From positions 819,245 through 883,244 of the forward strand of contig NC_031469.1 in assembly GCF_000006565.2 (NCBI RefSeq): a DNA stretch of 64,000 nucleotides, in the 5' to 3' direction. Shown here piece after piece: positions 12,401 through 27,400 of this stretch. Source of the stretch: Toxoplasma gondii ME49 (taxonomy: Eukaryota > Apicomplexa > Conoidasida > Eucoccidiorida > Sarcocystidae). The notes beneath the pieces were generated by a model that was given only the letters and a program-made list of their open reading frames with translations, was not told the DNA's origin and searched no databases. The stretch's first letter is position 1; every line of letters begins with the position of its first letter. Made by a program: the position numbers and the translations under genes.

Positions 12401-15400
12401 GTTTGTACAGTACACAAGAAATTACAACGCACAGTTGGAACGGCCGAGGTCGTCCCCTCCTCAGGAGTGAGGTAATGGAACGGGAAGAATAGTGACTATC
12501 AAATAGATTGAAGTTTCTGCGACAAGATCATCTGGACGTCTGACGTACTCGCTGTATTTGGAAGGAGTTTAAAGAGATGTGACAAGATATTGGTTGCACA
12601 GCCGTCATATTCGTAACATGTCTTGGAGAAATGAACGTGAGCACAACCTAGCTCTGGTCACGCAAAGTGGGCCTAGACGTTTTAGACTACCGTCCTACAC
12701 CGAAGTCTGGAGCTTACATACTGGAACAGACGCCAAGCAGCGAAAGATTGCAGATATGAGCTCACTTCAGGTCTCCCCCGGAGGGCTTTCGAAAGTTCAA
12801 CAGAGACAAAACACCTGTAAGGTCCCCAAGCTGCTGCTTAGCTTTGTTGCGAATGTCCACTGTGGTCCCGCACGTTGCTCATTGTCGTGCCCGAGTACGT
12901 CGAAAAGTGAACAGTTTATCTACTTACGTCCTGAAATTTGAAGAAAAAGGGACAATCCGAATGACAACAGTGGTATCGAAAATGCCTGTTTATCGGGGTC
13001 TATATAAACCTCGTTTTCCAAGCTTCACATGTGGCTGCAACACAAACTAATGCTTACCTTCTACTCGCAAAAACAAACGATTTCCAGGCGGGTCCTTTCA
13101 AACGGAATACGGTTGCGTTTCACTAGCCTGTCCTCCTCGCTGAAATCACGGAGTTTGAATCAGTACGCAAGCTTGCCGCAGGCGCGGACACGATATTCCT
13201 CATGGCATCTGGTTCGCCAAACAGGGCAGAAACTCCTGGAACTTACGAGCTGTCGAGAATCGCACAAGGAGTTCCAGCGACGTGAGTTTTTTTCCACACG
13301 CAATGCGAATATCTATCCACATTGACAGGGCTTACACAAACCATGGAGTGTCGAGATGCTCCGCTAGTGTCTCTTCCTTTCGACGCTTTAGGACATAACA
13401 AAACAACAACACTGAAAGCACTCCGACTGGCGTACTAAGTGTAGGCAAACGAGCAATTTTGTAAAGAATGCACGTGCCCCACCCACACAGAACCAGGACG
13501 GGTCATTCTATGTCCAACGAGCCGCGCGAGACCGTTTGATCTAGCTGTTTGTTTATACCACGAAGCTGTCCGGAAACCAGAATGGCTACCCGTCATTTTT
13601 GGCAGCTGAAATCTCAAAAGCTCACTTGAGCCTCCTGTAGATTGAGAGACGAAGGCCGAAAGATTCGTAGCATTGAGGGCGCTGGCAACTAGAGTTGTCG
13701 GGCAAGAGTAAAGGCAGGAGCTGCCCTGAGAGTCAAGTCCGCCCCCAGGTGACTCATTGCCTTTGAGTTGGAGACACGTGAAGCTGGGAGTCAAGGTAAA
13801 CTTGTCTACCGTTTGAGTCACGATTATGGTCGTTACCTCAAATACGCCCCCGTCTCTGAGCTTGGAAATGCAACTTACAGGCTGAGAAAACGAAACACAG
13901 GATGTGATGACAGATCTTCAACCTTTGTCACCCGCAGTATATCACTACAGAGGAATCCCATGCGACTTGTATCCGCTTACACTGCAACGCAAGCGGTGAT
14001 AAAATGTGTGCTTTCGATTGAACCAAACACACGAAAAAAACATATGCTTACCGTCGTCTCCGCATCCACTGCTTAATAGCGGTTTCTGACGGCTGCCCAG
14101 GGCTTGTTTGCTGTGATGCTATTTGAAGTCCCGTGTCAAAAACACCTTGACTAGCAGATACAATCTATTGACACCACCACTAGACGCTCCGATGGGAGCC
14201 TGACAGCCAGAATCGCATTTGAGTCCGCCCTCATGACAGACGTGTGTGTAGACAACCTCAAACGTATTTACCGCCTCATTCTATGGAGGTGCAACGATCA
14301 CTTTGCGTCGTTGCTTCAACGTACGAGCTGCAGAGAAGGATGAAGCGCAAGGCAACCGCGAATAATGCAAAAACATGCTTCGCATACATACTAGCGCTGC
14401 GGCAGCCACAATTATCTTCAACAGTGGAGACAATAACTAGGCGTGCACTTACCCGCTCCATCTGCGAGGAGGAGAGACCACAGCATTCTGTAGAATTACA
14501 GCCTGTTTACGACGGGGTAGTGGCTGCACATCCTCAGACTGAACAGCAGGTCGCCTTGAGGGAAGCAAGGGTCATCAAGGGCAACTAAACACTTCATGCA
14601 CTTCTTACCTCCTAAAAACAGCAAGTAGAACAAGTAAGAGAACACACATTGGAGCCGGAGAAGTGGTAGAGTTGCCTCCGCGCTTCGACTGCATCATTCA
14701 AACGTGTGCCCTGAAAAGTCACTTACGTCCTGAGCGAATCGTGACCATACGGTAAAGGCGTCTGTACAGCTTCAGTTCCAAGTCAACAGCCCGCAGGGGT
14801 CAGACATGCTGCACGAGAACGCATGATACGAACAAGTGCTCTATTGAATCCCTGCCACAACTTTGAAGCTTACTTCCTGACAGCCACAGGAATCATCACG
14901 CCAACCAGCACTCCCTTTCAGTTTACTCTTCGCCCTCAAGAGATCGAGACACGAATCGGCAAACGCCTGTATCTAGTAGGACATTCAGTGTTGCTGGTGC
15001 CGCTCTGACAACAATTCGTGTATCAGCTTCCGAAGTCCACTTCCGCATGTTCAGTTTTGGTAACGCCGACCGATGTGTTTCGGTATGAACCCACTAATAC
15101 TTAGATTCCTCCCTCCTAAAGCATGTCAATCTCTGGAGAGAGGACGCTGTCTGTGAAAACAACATGACATGCGGATATTTCATAGTCCCGACCAAAGCCT
15201 CGGAAGTCATTCAACTGCCCGAAAACGTACTTTCTGGTAGGAAGGGATAATGAAAAAGTTCTGAACAGTCAGTAAGACCTGATGTATCAACGGAATGTCA
15301 CTACACCTAGTCGGATCGCACTGAACAACGCAGCAAGTGAATTAGCAGGTTGCTTACGGCCTGGAGGAAACCGTTCGTTGTGAAGGGACAACAAAACAAG

Positions 15401-18400
15401 AAGGATGAAACGGAGATATACGGTGATGTTCATGATACAGTGAGGTTGGGTTGCTTTCGGCTCTCGGCCGGGAAAGTGAGAGACCTCAAGTCAGCTGTTC
15501 TAAAGCTTCGGGAGTCCCCTGCAGTCGTATCTGTTCTTGTGCTTACAGCCTGGCCACAGCGAGGTAGTGAGCGATTCCATAGTCATGTTAACCTCGAATT
15601 TGTCGGTAGTTGAAGAATCTCCTGGCGTCTGCCCACATGCACGCTGCCTGAAAAGCTAGCAACCAACAGTCCAGTCATCACATACCGCCTAGTTGAACAG
15701 TGCGAAGAGACAGTTCGAACAAAACTAGAATGTTACTTGGTTTTCCATCAGAACTCCTTGAGTAAGCTACTGCTGCGCAACGATCCAGAAGGGCATCTGA
15801 TCATCAAGCAAAAAACAATTCATGCATCTATGCTGTGAACTACTGGCAACCTACCACAGCATACAGTACGAACGTGCACTTACCACCTGCAAGCACGCAA
15901 GGAAATAGGGAACGCTCACATTAGTTCCCTGCCCCGCATAACTAAACCAAATTTGGCTAACCATGAAAGATCATAAGGACTTACAAGCTGAACACAGCGA
16001 AACGCAAATCAAGCGTGGTAGGCACGAATCAACGCAGTGGTCTGAACATCACTTCGCATCGCATCCCACCACAGTTCACCAATCACCGACCCCTCGGCCC
16101 TCCAGACGACATATGCTAAGCCCAAGCTGTCTTGTGTAGACTAGCGGCACTGCTGCGATCTCATGCACTGCCCGGTGACGTCACGATGGAACAGTTAAAA
16201 ACGGTGTCGAAGCAAGCTGTCAAAAAAGTATGCTGACGATATGCTGCTCCAGACAGACGGTCGTTGCTCATGCCTACTTGCTGCGGGAATGCAACAGCAT
16301 CACCCGTGGACAAAATGAGTCGAAAGATTCGGTTCTCCGAACCTCAGCGCATTCACTGACATGCAGGTCCTCAGTATTCTCGATGTCTGTACCACTAAGC
16401 ATTATCCATGCTAATTCGCCGTGACACCGCAGGGGTGCCCAAACACCAGCCAGCGGGATAAGACCTGTTGAGGCCTCCGCGGTTCTTACCAACTGCAGAG
16501 ATCGCAATCCAGATATATGAAATCGCTTCCTCATTTGTTTTCATGTGATCCTTGAAGTGCGCTATTGTCTGCAACGGTGGCTCTGACAGGCTTCGTCATT
16601 CACACATGAGTAGTAGCATCTTTCAGCACGTCGCTCCTTCAGTCTCTATCAGTGCTCAAAAGAACACCAACACGCACAATATGGCACCTGCAGCTTTGTT
16701 GAGACAGCGCTTACAGCCTATAACGGCAGACAACGATAAAAAACAAAAACTAACGTTGTTCATATTTGACAGTGATCGCCCTTAGGTTCGGTTACTCGAA
16801 TCACTAGGTTTCGCGGCTTGCTGTCGTTCCGTTCGTCCCACACATTCAGCACTGGCGGCAAGGAGGAATACAGCAGAGGTTGATACGTTAGCCAGCCTGT
16901 TTATTTGAATGCGTCCGCCTAAGAGACAAGTCAGAAACCGTAAGGGCGTACGGTTGTAGCCCGCTTCACTCAAACGCGGGCTGTAGCTCAGTTCCCGAAG
17001 TTCGTGGCACCTGACGCGAGACCTGAACCACCAGTTGCATAACAACTACGAGGCACTGTAGGAGCCACCATTAAAGTTCCAATGGCGCTAGCTTACTCCC
17101 TGATTTTCCACACCACACGCCGAATACCTTCACGGAAACGTTTTGAGGAGAACTCCACAAGATGCAATATCCATCCGGCTGGCTCTCCATGGACGCAGCA
17201 CAAAATCAGACGTTGGGAAACAGGTACAAGACGCATTGTGTAAGACATTGACACAACGATATAGGAAACCGAATGCGATCCCAAGAGGCGGTCTTCACCG
17301 GATCGGTGATCGGATGACCAGCGGACAACTCACTCTCATAGCCGCATTACAAATTGTCTCCGTACACGGAAGAACACAAGGTGTCTTTACAGAAGAGGAC
17401 CGCACCCATTTTCCCTGTGCAATTCAAGACGGTAGTGCCCTCGTTCTTCAGCAAGCAACGGAGAGTGGTTGTGGAACTTACCAACTGGAAAAAAGGATAC
17501 GCGAACGCACACAAACTCTCTGCCAATCAACCTCAGCGGCCCGGCAGCGCAGGGAAGCGATTCATCATCATACATATGAATGAGTGAAGTTCGAGGCAAC
17601 AGGCGGCCTTTGCTTACAAGCTTAGGTTGTGTCAGAATAGTGCACAGGGGTGTTTACGAATGAGGCCGCAAAAACATCTGAGAAACCCCTGCGGACAGCT
17701 GGTCTTTTGCCTTCCGCGCCGCACACTGCTTTGAGGATTCGTCAACTTCCTTATCGAACGCTGACAGTACGGTGAATTCTCTACAGTTTTTGCCTCGCTT
17801 ACTTCCTGAGGTGACATTGCAGATATAATGGACACAAACGTAAACAAAAATAATACGTGATGAGCGTATCCAGCTACACGGTGGATACTCGCGATCGACT
17901 ATTCTCTGGCAGGACAACGCTAAGTGCCATCCACTTCCACTGCATATCTCGGTTTCTTTGCTCGTGCCACTGTCCGCCGGGCTTACGGCCTGAGACATTA
18001 GCAGGCGACACGAAACAAGCAACTGACCATGATGGCAGTCTCAACCACCTTCCAGTTGGAGAGGTAAAGCTTTCGGCTGGCCTGCGGCTGCGACAGAGCC
18101 AGTTGTTCCATGTGAAGTTGCGAATACGAATTGGCCGTTGTCGGTTTGCTTCAGCTACTTATTGCAAGAAACGTTTCAGTCATCTAGGTATCAGGTGGTG
18201 GGGCGCACTGCTTCACTCTGTCCTTCCTCGCGTACTTTCTGCGTGCATGAATTGTGTCGGCATATCAACCAGTTGAAATACCACGGGATCGACTGTACAA
18301 CGACCACAGCATGTGTTTGGGCAAAACTACCCTCAGCTTAAGATAAGTATAAACCACCACGCCCGTGCGCACGTAGGAGAGGCGATGCTTGAAGCACTCC

Positions 18401-21400
18401 CCGTGTCTACGCGGCTTTCCGTTGCTCAAGGCTACCTCCTGCGACCACAGACATGTTGAGCTACTCACCAGCTGTGGCAGGCAGGTCATCCGATCGCAAA
18501 GCAGAAGGACAGTTAACAAGTGGCTTCGAGGATAACACAGTTCCGGCTATCCTTCATTCTCACTGTGATGCGAATTGACTGGGCTAACGCAGCAGCTCTT
18601 GATCGTGTTGCTCACAGCCTTCTGTAGAAGAAGCAATGTCGATATGTTGTCGTCACGCTGGATGAGGAACTGGATCGACTGTACAAGTTGACTGCGGAGG
18701 TTCTTTGACTGAACGAGGCAAGCCTTGCAGCGAAGGAGTCTAAGAGCGTTGTGATGACAATAAAATTACATCGTAAAACGCGGAGGATTGCTGACTGCAG
18801 GTAGAAACCAATGAGGAATCTGCTACGGGAGGGTGTTGCCACGTCTTACCACCTGAGATATTCAGCGAACACCGAATCATCGACATGTGCGGCTTCCATC
18901 ATCTCACTTCCGCTTTCGAGGCCGTCACCTATCACGAGCAATCTTCCCTCGACGGCTCACTCACACCACGCATCCCGACAGGGTCTCCGCCCTGGAAAGC
19001 GGTCACTTACCAGAGGCCGCAGCATCCCGGAAGTGGTTCGAGCACACACCAGGATATGATGGCTACCTATTTACGGCTGAACAAGTCTGCAAATACAGGC
19101 CGCTCGACGTTTGTTGAACTAACCTTATTCTGCAACGCATGCTAAACGTTCGGAGATCAAGGTATCTGCTGCATGTTTTTGCCCCATGAAGTGCTACGAA
19201 TAGGCGATTTCTCCTATAGATGTAAGATTGTAAGTGGTTTCACGACGCACTCAGCCAAAGTATTACAGTTTTCTGGCGATTTGTTAGTATTTTGATGACC
19301 TATCAATAACGATGGAGCGTATGAGATTAAACTTCATGACATTCTGTCTAACTCCCAGTACGGTAGTTCTGAATTCCCTAGCGTCTGAGTACTAGCGTTC
19401 TCGCACAGGTAGTACGCGTGATAGCACAAGCTCGCATAGTGTGCCTATAGCATAAACGATGTGGAATAACGCTTTATGTTGTTTGCTCGCATGGCACCTA
19501 GTCCCGTCTCCTCTCTAGTAACCGGTCACAAAACCATAGCGACACCAAAAGTTGTGAAAATGATTTGCGGTCAGCGCTTTAATATGATACCACAGCCACT
19601 GCTCGAAGCGGAAGTGGAGGACGAGGCTCGAAGCGTATAGCCAACAACAAAAGTGCCGAACATTGCAAACTCTTGGAGTGTTTCATGCCTCACAAAAACC
19701 GCCGCTTCGAATGGTTCCAGGACTTCGTATATATCCGATTAAATAGCCTTGGGGCGCAGTCAAGACGTCCCGGGCTCTGACAGCTGAAACAAAACCCCCC
19801 GTGGTGGAAAGGCGAGTCTCAGAATATGAAAGCTACCTAACTCTGTGCGTTTCTTCTGTCAGTCCGTTCTTGAACCCCCACATTAGTCGAAAAGTACGAG
19901 CAACTCACAGCCTGAAAACAACAGTTGTTTGACAGGAGCAGCCATGACAAAATGTTATCGAATGTCAGGCAGGCGCAAATTTGCTCTGTGCCTCAGAGCG
20001 TCTAAGAAAAAAGACGTACTGTCTGCGGGGATTTTCGAATTAAAAATTTGAGTGCCAGTTGCACTGGAAGCCTATCAAGGGAGTGCAAGAGCACGGTTGA
20101 CTGCTTGGCCGTAAGTCTAGCATGGGGAAACGAGAACTTGGCCGAAGGTCCTGTTGTGAAAGTAGCCTGGGTAGAAACGGCGTCTGAATGACCACGCCAA
20201 TTCATCATACGTTCAACTTTGACCCTTACCAACTGGTGTTAGGAACGAGACAGCAATGTATCGCGGAGATACAGGCATGTGCCAACACCGTATCATTTGA
20301 GTTAGATGAGATTTTCAGAAGCATAAAATCTCCACTGCATAACGTGTATAATGGAGTCTACATTCAGCTGTTTTCTTATTCGTCCTTCATGCGTGGTGAC
20401 CAGGGCTAACACTGGCTGTCTCTGCAAGACGTACTCGCTGGTGATTGGCATTGAGCGCCATCGAAAAGAAGCTCCCGACGATATATCAATTTTGTTGAAA
20501 CAACTGCTTGACACAATAGATCGTATTAGTCGAACCGTTCGCCGAGGAGAGGAACAGTCACGTCTAAATATCTGCTCCATCTGATCCTCCCAAGGTACTT
20601 ACATGCTGATTCAATAGTGCAGCAGATAACGCATCTCAGTGTGATCCGTACCTTGGCACAGGTCACCCTGTTGAAAGCAGCAGCGCGAGAAACCACTGAA
20701 GAAACTTCGATTTGGAAACAGACAGTAGGCAGAAGCTGCAATCGTCGAACTTGTCCGCTACAACGATGAGTCGTCCTGAGAGAACCCCGAAAACTCACCA
20801 CCTGAGTCAAGTATCCATATTCACAAGAGTGACACGACATTTTAATTTGTTATGCCGAGATTTTGCCCGATAAACTACAGTTCTGTGAAACCGCACTATA
20901 TGATAGAAAATCAATTTTCATAACTCCGGGATCGTACACCTGGAGTTAGAATTATTTGAATACCCCTTGGATGTCGGGAGTCTCCGCAAACTGTTCGCGT
21001 CACGCCGTGCTATCGAGGCCTGGTCAAGCTGAGGCATCAAGCTGTCAACGCCGCTCTCGTCCAGCACTTACAACCTTGAGGCAGACAAACAGACAAACTA
21101 CTGGACAACTGCATAACAAAGAACGAATGGCTCCCCAAAGATAAGATAAAAGATGATCAAAATACCGAATAGTGAAAGCCTGGAGGCTGCTCCCGTACTG
21201 AGAGCTACAGCGGGCATGCTGATACACCATTGACGCTAGTCGGACGAATCATCGGTTGCTCACTTCCTGATAGGGCATCGTACGATAGCGGAAACTCAAG
21301 ACAAATCATACACGGATGTCTACGCAAGGTTTTGAGCACTGTCAGGAGTATCAACGTCAAAGGTCGACCTTATTGCAATGTGGATGGGTGATCGAAACGT

Positions 21401-24400
21401 ACCGCCTGTTGTCGTAGGAGTCCGATCAACCACTCACACAGTTTCCCTTCTCCCGTTGTTGTCCAATCCGTCCGCATTACAGTCGCTGACAACTATAACA
21501 GCGAGGATCGCCTCGCAAACATACCAGCTTTAGAAGGTAGTAAGGAAGTCACACCACAGCAACAGCATTAGCTGTCCCTCCTAAAAAAAACGACTCAAGC
21601 TCGGGGAAACACACTGTACGCTTATCTACTCGTGTGGTGATCCGGCACTCGATCGACCGGAAACCCTTGGCTGCCAGGGCATATGTGCTTTTATTCTCTG
21701 GCTTACTTGCTGCATAAAGAAGCGCATACGTGGTCAGGGGAATCAATCTCACTGGCATCACAACAGGAAAGGGCGCTTCGCAAACCGTGGCAACCCGACG
21801 ACCTGCTCAACGTCGTTTTTGTTCGTCCTTTAGACCGCACAGAACAGAGAACCAGAACAGAGAACGCCGACGTTGACTTGTACCATGTCGAAGGATGCAT
21901 CGCTGCAGTTGTTCCAACGTACGGTCTGATATAATTGGGGTGATTTGGGTACCCGATCTCAATAGTGTTCATTTTGTGGCCACTAGAAAAACGGGCTATT
22001 CGCGCATTGGTGCTCGACCCATGGGACATTGCTGATTCACCCGGCATAGGGATCTTACAAGCTGTGCGGAGAAGCAACAGACCACAAACGCTTGAGGAGT
22101 CAGAAATAAAGACGTTGAGACCAGCTGACCAGCTCAGAAGCCCTGCCAGGCAGCTGGCGAAACCCTGTTTCTGGTTACAGAAAATCCTACATGCCGTTTT
22201 GCTCGATGTCTTTCAAGCCTACATATTTTTTAGATAGTCGTGAACCTCCTAGAGAGTTTACACCGGTGTGCAGCCCCACCGAGGTCGTGAGTCGTAAGCC
22301 CTAGAAGATTTGGACCTGAACATCCTCGATATAACCACCGACAGTGTGCACAAACACTTTCGTTGGATTTGTTGTCTGGCTCAAAAATGGATCTCACTTT
22401 CTGCAATGCGTAGGCACCAGCAACTCGTTGTGCTTCTTGCATAGAACAATGCTGCCATCGGAATATTCCTGCCTGCCACGTGGGACGCTGATGCGACAGG
22501 CGTTAGCTGAAGCGAATCAGAGTGAATGCCATGCCCTGTTCCTATTCCGCTGCTTCCTTTCTGTCCTTGATGTTGCGGTAACAAGCGAAACCATTTGTAA
22601 CAAAAATGCTGTAGGTAAGCAGCAATTTACCTTCTGTTGAGTAAAGTAAGACGAAAGACAACCAGCAAGCTCCCGCAGATTCACATCAGCGCCCTGCGGT
22701 CAAGTACGGTGACCGAATGCCACCAGCAGTCACAATTTGGCAAAGCCATACTAACTGGCTAGTGAGGATTGCTGGTCGCAATTCTGGTGCAACGACACGC
22801 CAATTGTCTGCGAGACTCACTTTCTGTAAAGTGAACCACAACGTTGTCTTGGCCGTAGATGTCTCGTTCGCTTGCAATTATAACCCTCCCGGACCCCCCT
22901 GCTTTTGCGATGCCGTCACAGATGTCGACGAACAAATTCACTGAGGTTCAGGCCTTCAGCCTACCTGCTATGCTCCAAAAAGCTCTCGCACACGCTTGAT
23001 GCAACGACTCACTTCCTGATGACATGCGCAATGTCAGGATGTGTCACGCCGTTCGGTTGCGTATGTTTCTCACGTGACAGTGCTCTACAGGCGCTGATGC
23101 AAAAGGCTAGATGTTCTTTTCGGTTGTTTCTTAAAGTCCGGCGTCGACCATAGCCGAAAGCGCTGCCGTAGGCTTGATATCATGGCCGCTCACATCCTGA
23201 AGTATTCATTGTTTGTCGATTTTTCACAAGACGGAAGAACGTGCTTCTCACACCCTCAACACAAAGGGAGTGTCGCCGTCGTTTTTTGCTCATCGCTTTC
23301 TGTCCCGTGCAGTTCTGCCTGCTAACGATACTCGAACCCCTGGTAACATTCACTAGCAGTAGTGACATACCGCCTGTGCAGCGTCGACGAAAATCATAAG
23401 GCAGGCGTTTGGGTGCCCAATGAGAAGAGAGTCCCAGCTGACTGTACGGTGGGCAGTTTGATTCATGTCTGCCTCTTTCTGGCGAGTCGGCAACGTACGG
23501 CCTTCTGTCGTGCCGCCTGAAGCAAAGAACAATGTGAGGAAGTGAGATGGTAAGGAACGAAGTCGACTTGTTTCACGTCTGAAATCACCTGAATCAGTTC
23601 GAAGCTTTCCTTACAGCCTGTATTGACACGTGACAGAAAACCGCTTAACTTGACCAGATGACGTAAGACACGCGCGTTGTTTTCTCATTCAAGATTCCAG
23701 GCGCCTACCACGTTGCTTAATAAATGCATTGGCTCAGGAACAAGAAAAGTTATAGGATCGCTTCCGACCCTTTAGTCAGCAGATCAGCAGCTCCTCCCTA
23801 AAATGCCAGCATTAAGAAGACAAGATCCCAACATTTCCGCATTTGGCAAAACGTGATCTTGATTGGCAGTCGAGTCCGTCGCTGCGTCGGATCCGTACTT
23901 CCTGCGGTACGTTCACGGGGTTGGTTTTACGCCTTGGTGAGCAGCTTTCCCCCGGGCCTGCGCGGCATGGCTTCCGAAGGCAGCGCGATACTGAAGGCCT
24001 TTGAAAATAAACTGAACACCATTATACACGTCTCTCAAATCTTACAGCCTGAGACCACAATAGTCACCGTGCAACGAAAGCAAACGCAATTCTTGGCCGC
24101 TTCCTCCAGAAAAGTGTCTGCTTCGTTGGGATTAATCTGACCAGGAAAAAGTTGATTTGAAGAATTCGTCTCAAGATAAGGCGAATTCCCCCGGAATTAA
24201 AACTCATCGAAAGAGCAATTGTGAATGTGCGAAACACGTAGAGCTTCGAGGGTAATGAGAGGCACGAGAAGACAAGGTAACGCTTGTACACGTCACCTGT
24301 GTGGTGCGCTAGTGACAAGCGCATCGACAAACAGATCTAGATTTCTACGGTTACTTCATAGTGGGTTCTGCGATGTTCTTCGTACCCCTTTTCGACACCA

Positions 24401-27400
24401 CTACTACAGGAGTTTTAAGAGATCACACATGAAGGTAATACCTGGGTGTAGCGTACTTTCTCCTTCAACTGAAAGAAAACAAACGTCGGCAATCCCTCGG
24501 TCATCACATCTGCCAGACACTCCCGTGCTCTCCAACTGCCTCGTCTAGCACCATCAAGCATGTTCGCAGAGTGTGGGGAACTCCAAGCAATGCGACAGCT
24601 CTACCTGCAAGCTCACGTCCTGTTGGTGGAAGCCCCGACATCCATACCAGTACAACAGTGGTTTGTTGTGTGAGAGAGTGGAGCATCAGGTCATGGCAGC
24701 ATCAACGTCGATCACCGACATCGGCCACCAGTTTGGAGGAACATGTTTGAAAATCGAGAAGCTACTGTTAGCAGAACTAATTTCTGGAATATCTCTGGCA
24801 ACAACCATTCGTGTTCTTCTCAAAGCATCAATGTTTGTTAACTTTCTCTCGAGTCAAGGTCTCGTTCCCTACTCTCTGAACCATGTGCAACCCCAAGATG
24901 TCTCCTGGGCATTCGTCAGCTGTTTGGCAGACAATTTCGACCGGAGAATGGCGTGGCTCCACAACATTCAAAGCAAGCTACCCAGATGAAAGTGCAGTTT
25001 CGAAAGCAGCAGGACAGTGATCGAAAATGCCGCAGTGTTCTCCATCAGTGGAAATAGCCAGTTCGCGTGCATAAGCGAATCTACACCCTTTTCGTCGAGT
25101 CTTACTTTCTGAAAAGCAGTAGACCCCGGTAAGATCACTTGCGGCCAAGTTCACGCAGCGCGCCTACATACAACTGGCCCTTGGTGCTTGTTGCTCCTCC
25201 GTCTGGCTGTACCGCAGCTCAAGCGAATGCATTCCTTGTGTTCGTGAGACAGGACCTGCACCAGAAATCCTCTTTTCCAGCGCCTTCTGGAAGCCCCACC
25301 CGGCACACTCTTCGAGCCTCTGATTGAAATTGTCACTTACGATCTACAGACATGACGCAAGCTCAACGCCGCTGTCGTCCATTGTGCCTCGTTTGTTCCG
25401 CTACTAGCAGGCTTTTGGGTCAGCGACCGCTGTATGGAGGCAACAACTTTTCAGGTGTATCCACGCAGTATACACGCGAAGGTCGTCGGTGTAACAAAGC
25501 ACGCAAGCATGACCTGTACCTGTGTTTTTATACGGTGCTCACCTGGGATTCACAAGACTGCTGAGGATATTTTTACACCCGCACATCCTGAAACAAACAA
25601 ACCTCGTCACATGTACGCTTGAGATACGCCTTCTTTGTCGTAGCGAGCCCTTCCGAAATGTAGAAACCATCAACCGTACTTTCTGTTCAAAGAGCAATTC
25701 ACAAACATTGTAGGGGGCGCCGCATTCGTTTCCGTGATACAAATGTATTATCTTCACTGAAGCTTCCGGCTACGAAACAGCTGAGACCCTAATCAAGGAA
25801 ACGATCAGCCTGAAGAATTCTGTACAAGGGCTAACACACGATGATAGGGACCGACAGTGGGGGCCGGAGAAGCTTGAATACCCTTTCTGAAATATATTTC
25901 AATCAGCTAACCACAGAAGGCACGCTGGATTCTCCAAGGCACTCACCATCTGAGGAGAAGCAACCAAAACCGTTGGCGTGTACCAGCCCGTCAATGCTAT
26001 CTTGCCAATACTGTGGAATTAAGTCACGCACAGCGCGTCTCCTAGTATCGAAAGAAAGCCACAGCCTCGTCAAGCAATCACTTTCATCTAGACTATCGGA
26101 GTCAGCTAACCCGTGACTGGTATTTCTCCCGTAACTGAGATGCTGAAACAGAATCTCTAGTACACCGTTACCCAAGTTCATAGCAGAATCAACTCCGTTG
26201 TCATTCGTCAGTCACCGCTGCCGTTAGACGCGTGGCTTCACTTGAAACCACGTCAGCTGCGCGATGACCACCAGCGAGTCCACCCGCTCCTGGTCGCCAC
26301 GCCGTATATTTCTGTGGAAGTGGAAGCTAGTATATCTTACAGCCTGAAAATGTCAAAGTGAAACGCAATCTAAGCGTGACGCTGTGCGATTTCGTAGAAC
26401 ACTTTCTTCCAAACGTTCAGCACGGCGAATACTGACAGGGAGACAACGCCTGACCACAAAACGAACAGCAGCCTCATTTTACCACAGTCGTCATCAATGT
26501 TGACGCAAAAAAGCAACCCGCGGGCAGACTAGTGAGTCTAGCCAAGCGGATCGATGGGTGAACCGTTGACCACCTTACAGTCTGTGTTTGTCAGCGTAAA
26601 GATCCACGGCTCAGCAACACACTTCACCGACGCGGTTTCTATCGAGGTCGCGAATGCTCCCAGCCAGAGAACGCACTTAAGATGACGGAGGCGCACAGGG
26701 TGGGCTGATCGAAAGGAAACAGTTACTGATACATGCAAAAACAGTAGCCCTACAAAGTGGGGCGCAGCCGTCTCAGGAAGCCGGAAAACGACAAAACCCG
26801 CACACTGTCAAGGCTGAGCTGGGAAGCAGGGGCAGCAGTTAGCGTCGATAGAGTGCCTCCTGCACGTCTTCATCCCAGAGCCCTGAGATAAACCCTGTCT
26901 TTCTCGGTGTCGTGGTGGAGCCTCCCTGAGAGACATCGTACAAACTGTAATAGTTGTTGATTTACAATGCATCCGAGGTAAGCTGCAAGTATATCTCCGG
27001 GCACCAAAAGGAGGTGGCACTCGCCTAGTCAGGCAGAATGCAAACGCATTCCGAGCATTGTAGAGAACAAGCCGTGAAGAGACACTGTTAGCGAAGTCAT
27101 CGCTTGTTGCGCAAAAAATTACTGTAACCGCTCCGGAACAGAAAACTGCCAAGTCCGCCCTCCCTCTCGTTCATATCCTCTATGACAGGTTCCATCTACA
27201 CGGCCAGGCTGTGCAGCGCAAAATTCTGCCTGTCTATTGATTCCGCAGCTCAGCGGAGAGGTCAAACGTTGCACTGCCTGCTGTCAGTCTAGTCCCTAGG
27301 GTTACTCACAATCTGTCATAGCGCGAAATCATTTGTGGACACGTTTGTATTCTTAAACTCAAAAGGCTGGACAGTCGCATGGGTTTCATATAAGCCGCAG

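Noticed and set aside
14495..14505. 3-nt unit (Ala) at 14500
   Set aside because: Its GTAAT donor is unusual and it conflicts on spacing with the better 9-nt exon at 14453-14461.
18431..18441. 3-nt unit (Glu) at 18436
   Set aside because: The donor would be GTAGC and the intron to 18469 only about 30 nt.
18908..18928. 21-nt in-frame exon (VTASKAE)
   Set aside because: It conflicts on spacing with the strong unit at 18850, and its TAG acceptor has no pyrimidine tract.
22960..22970. 3-nt unit (Gln) at 22965
   Set aside because: It would leave an intron of about 45 nt to 23013, while accepted neighbours are about 100 nt or more apart, and it also reads as a zero-length CAG-GTAGG site.
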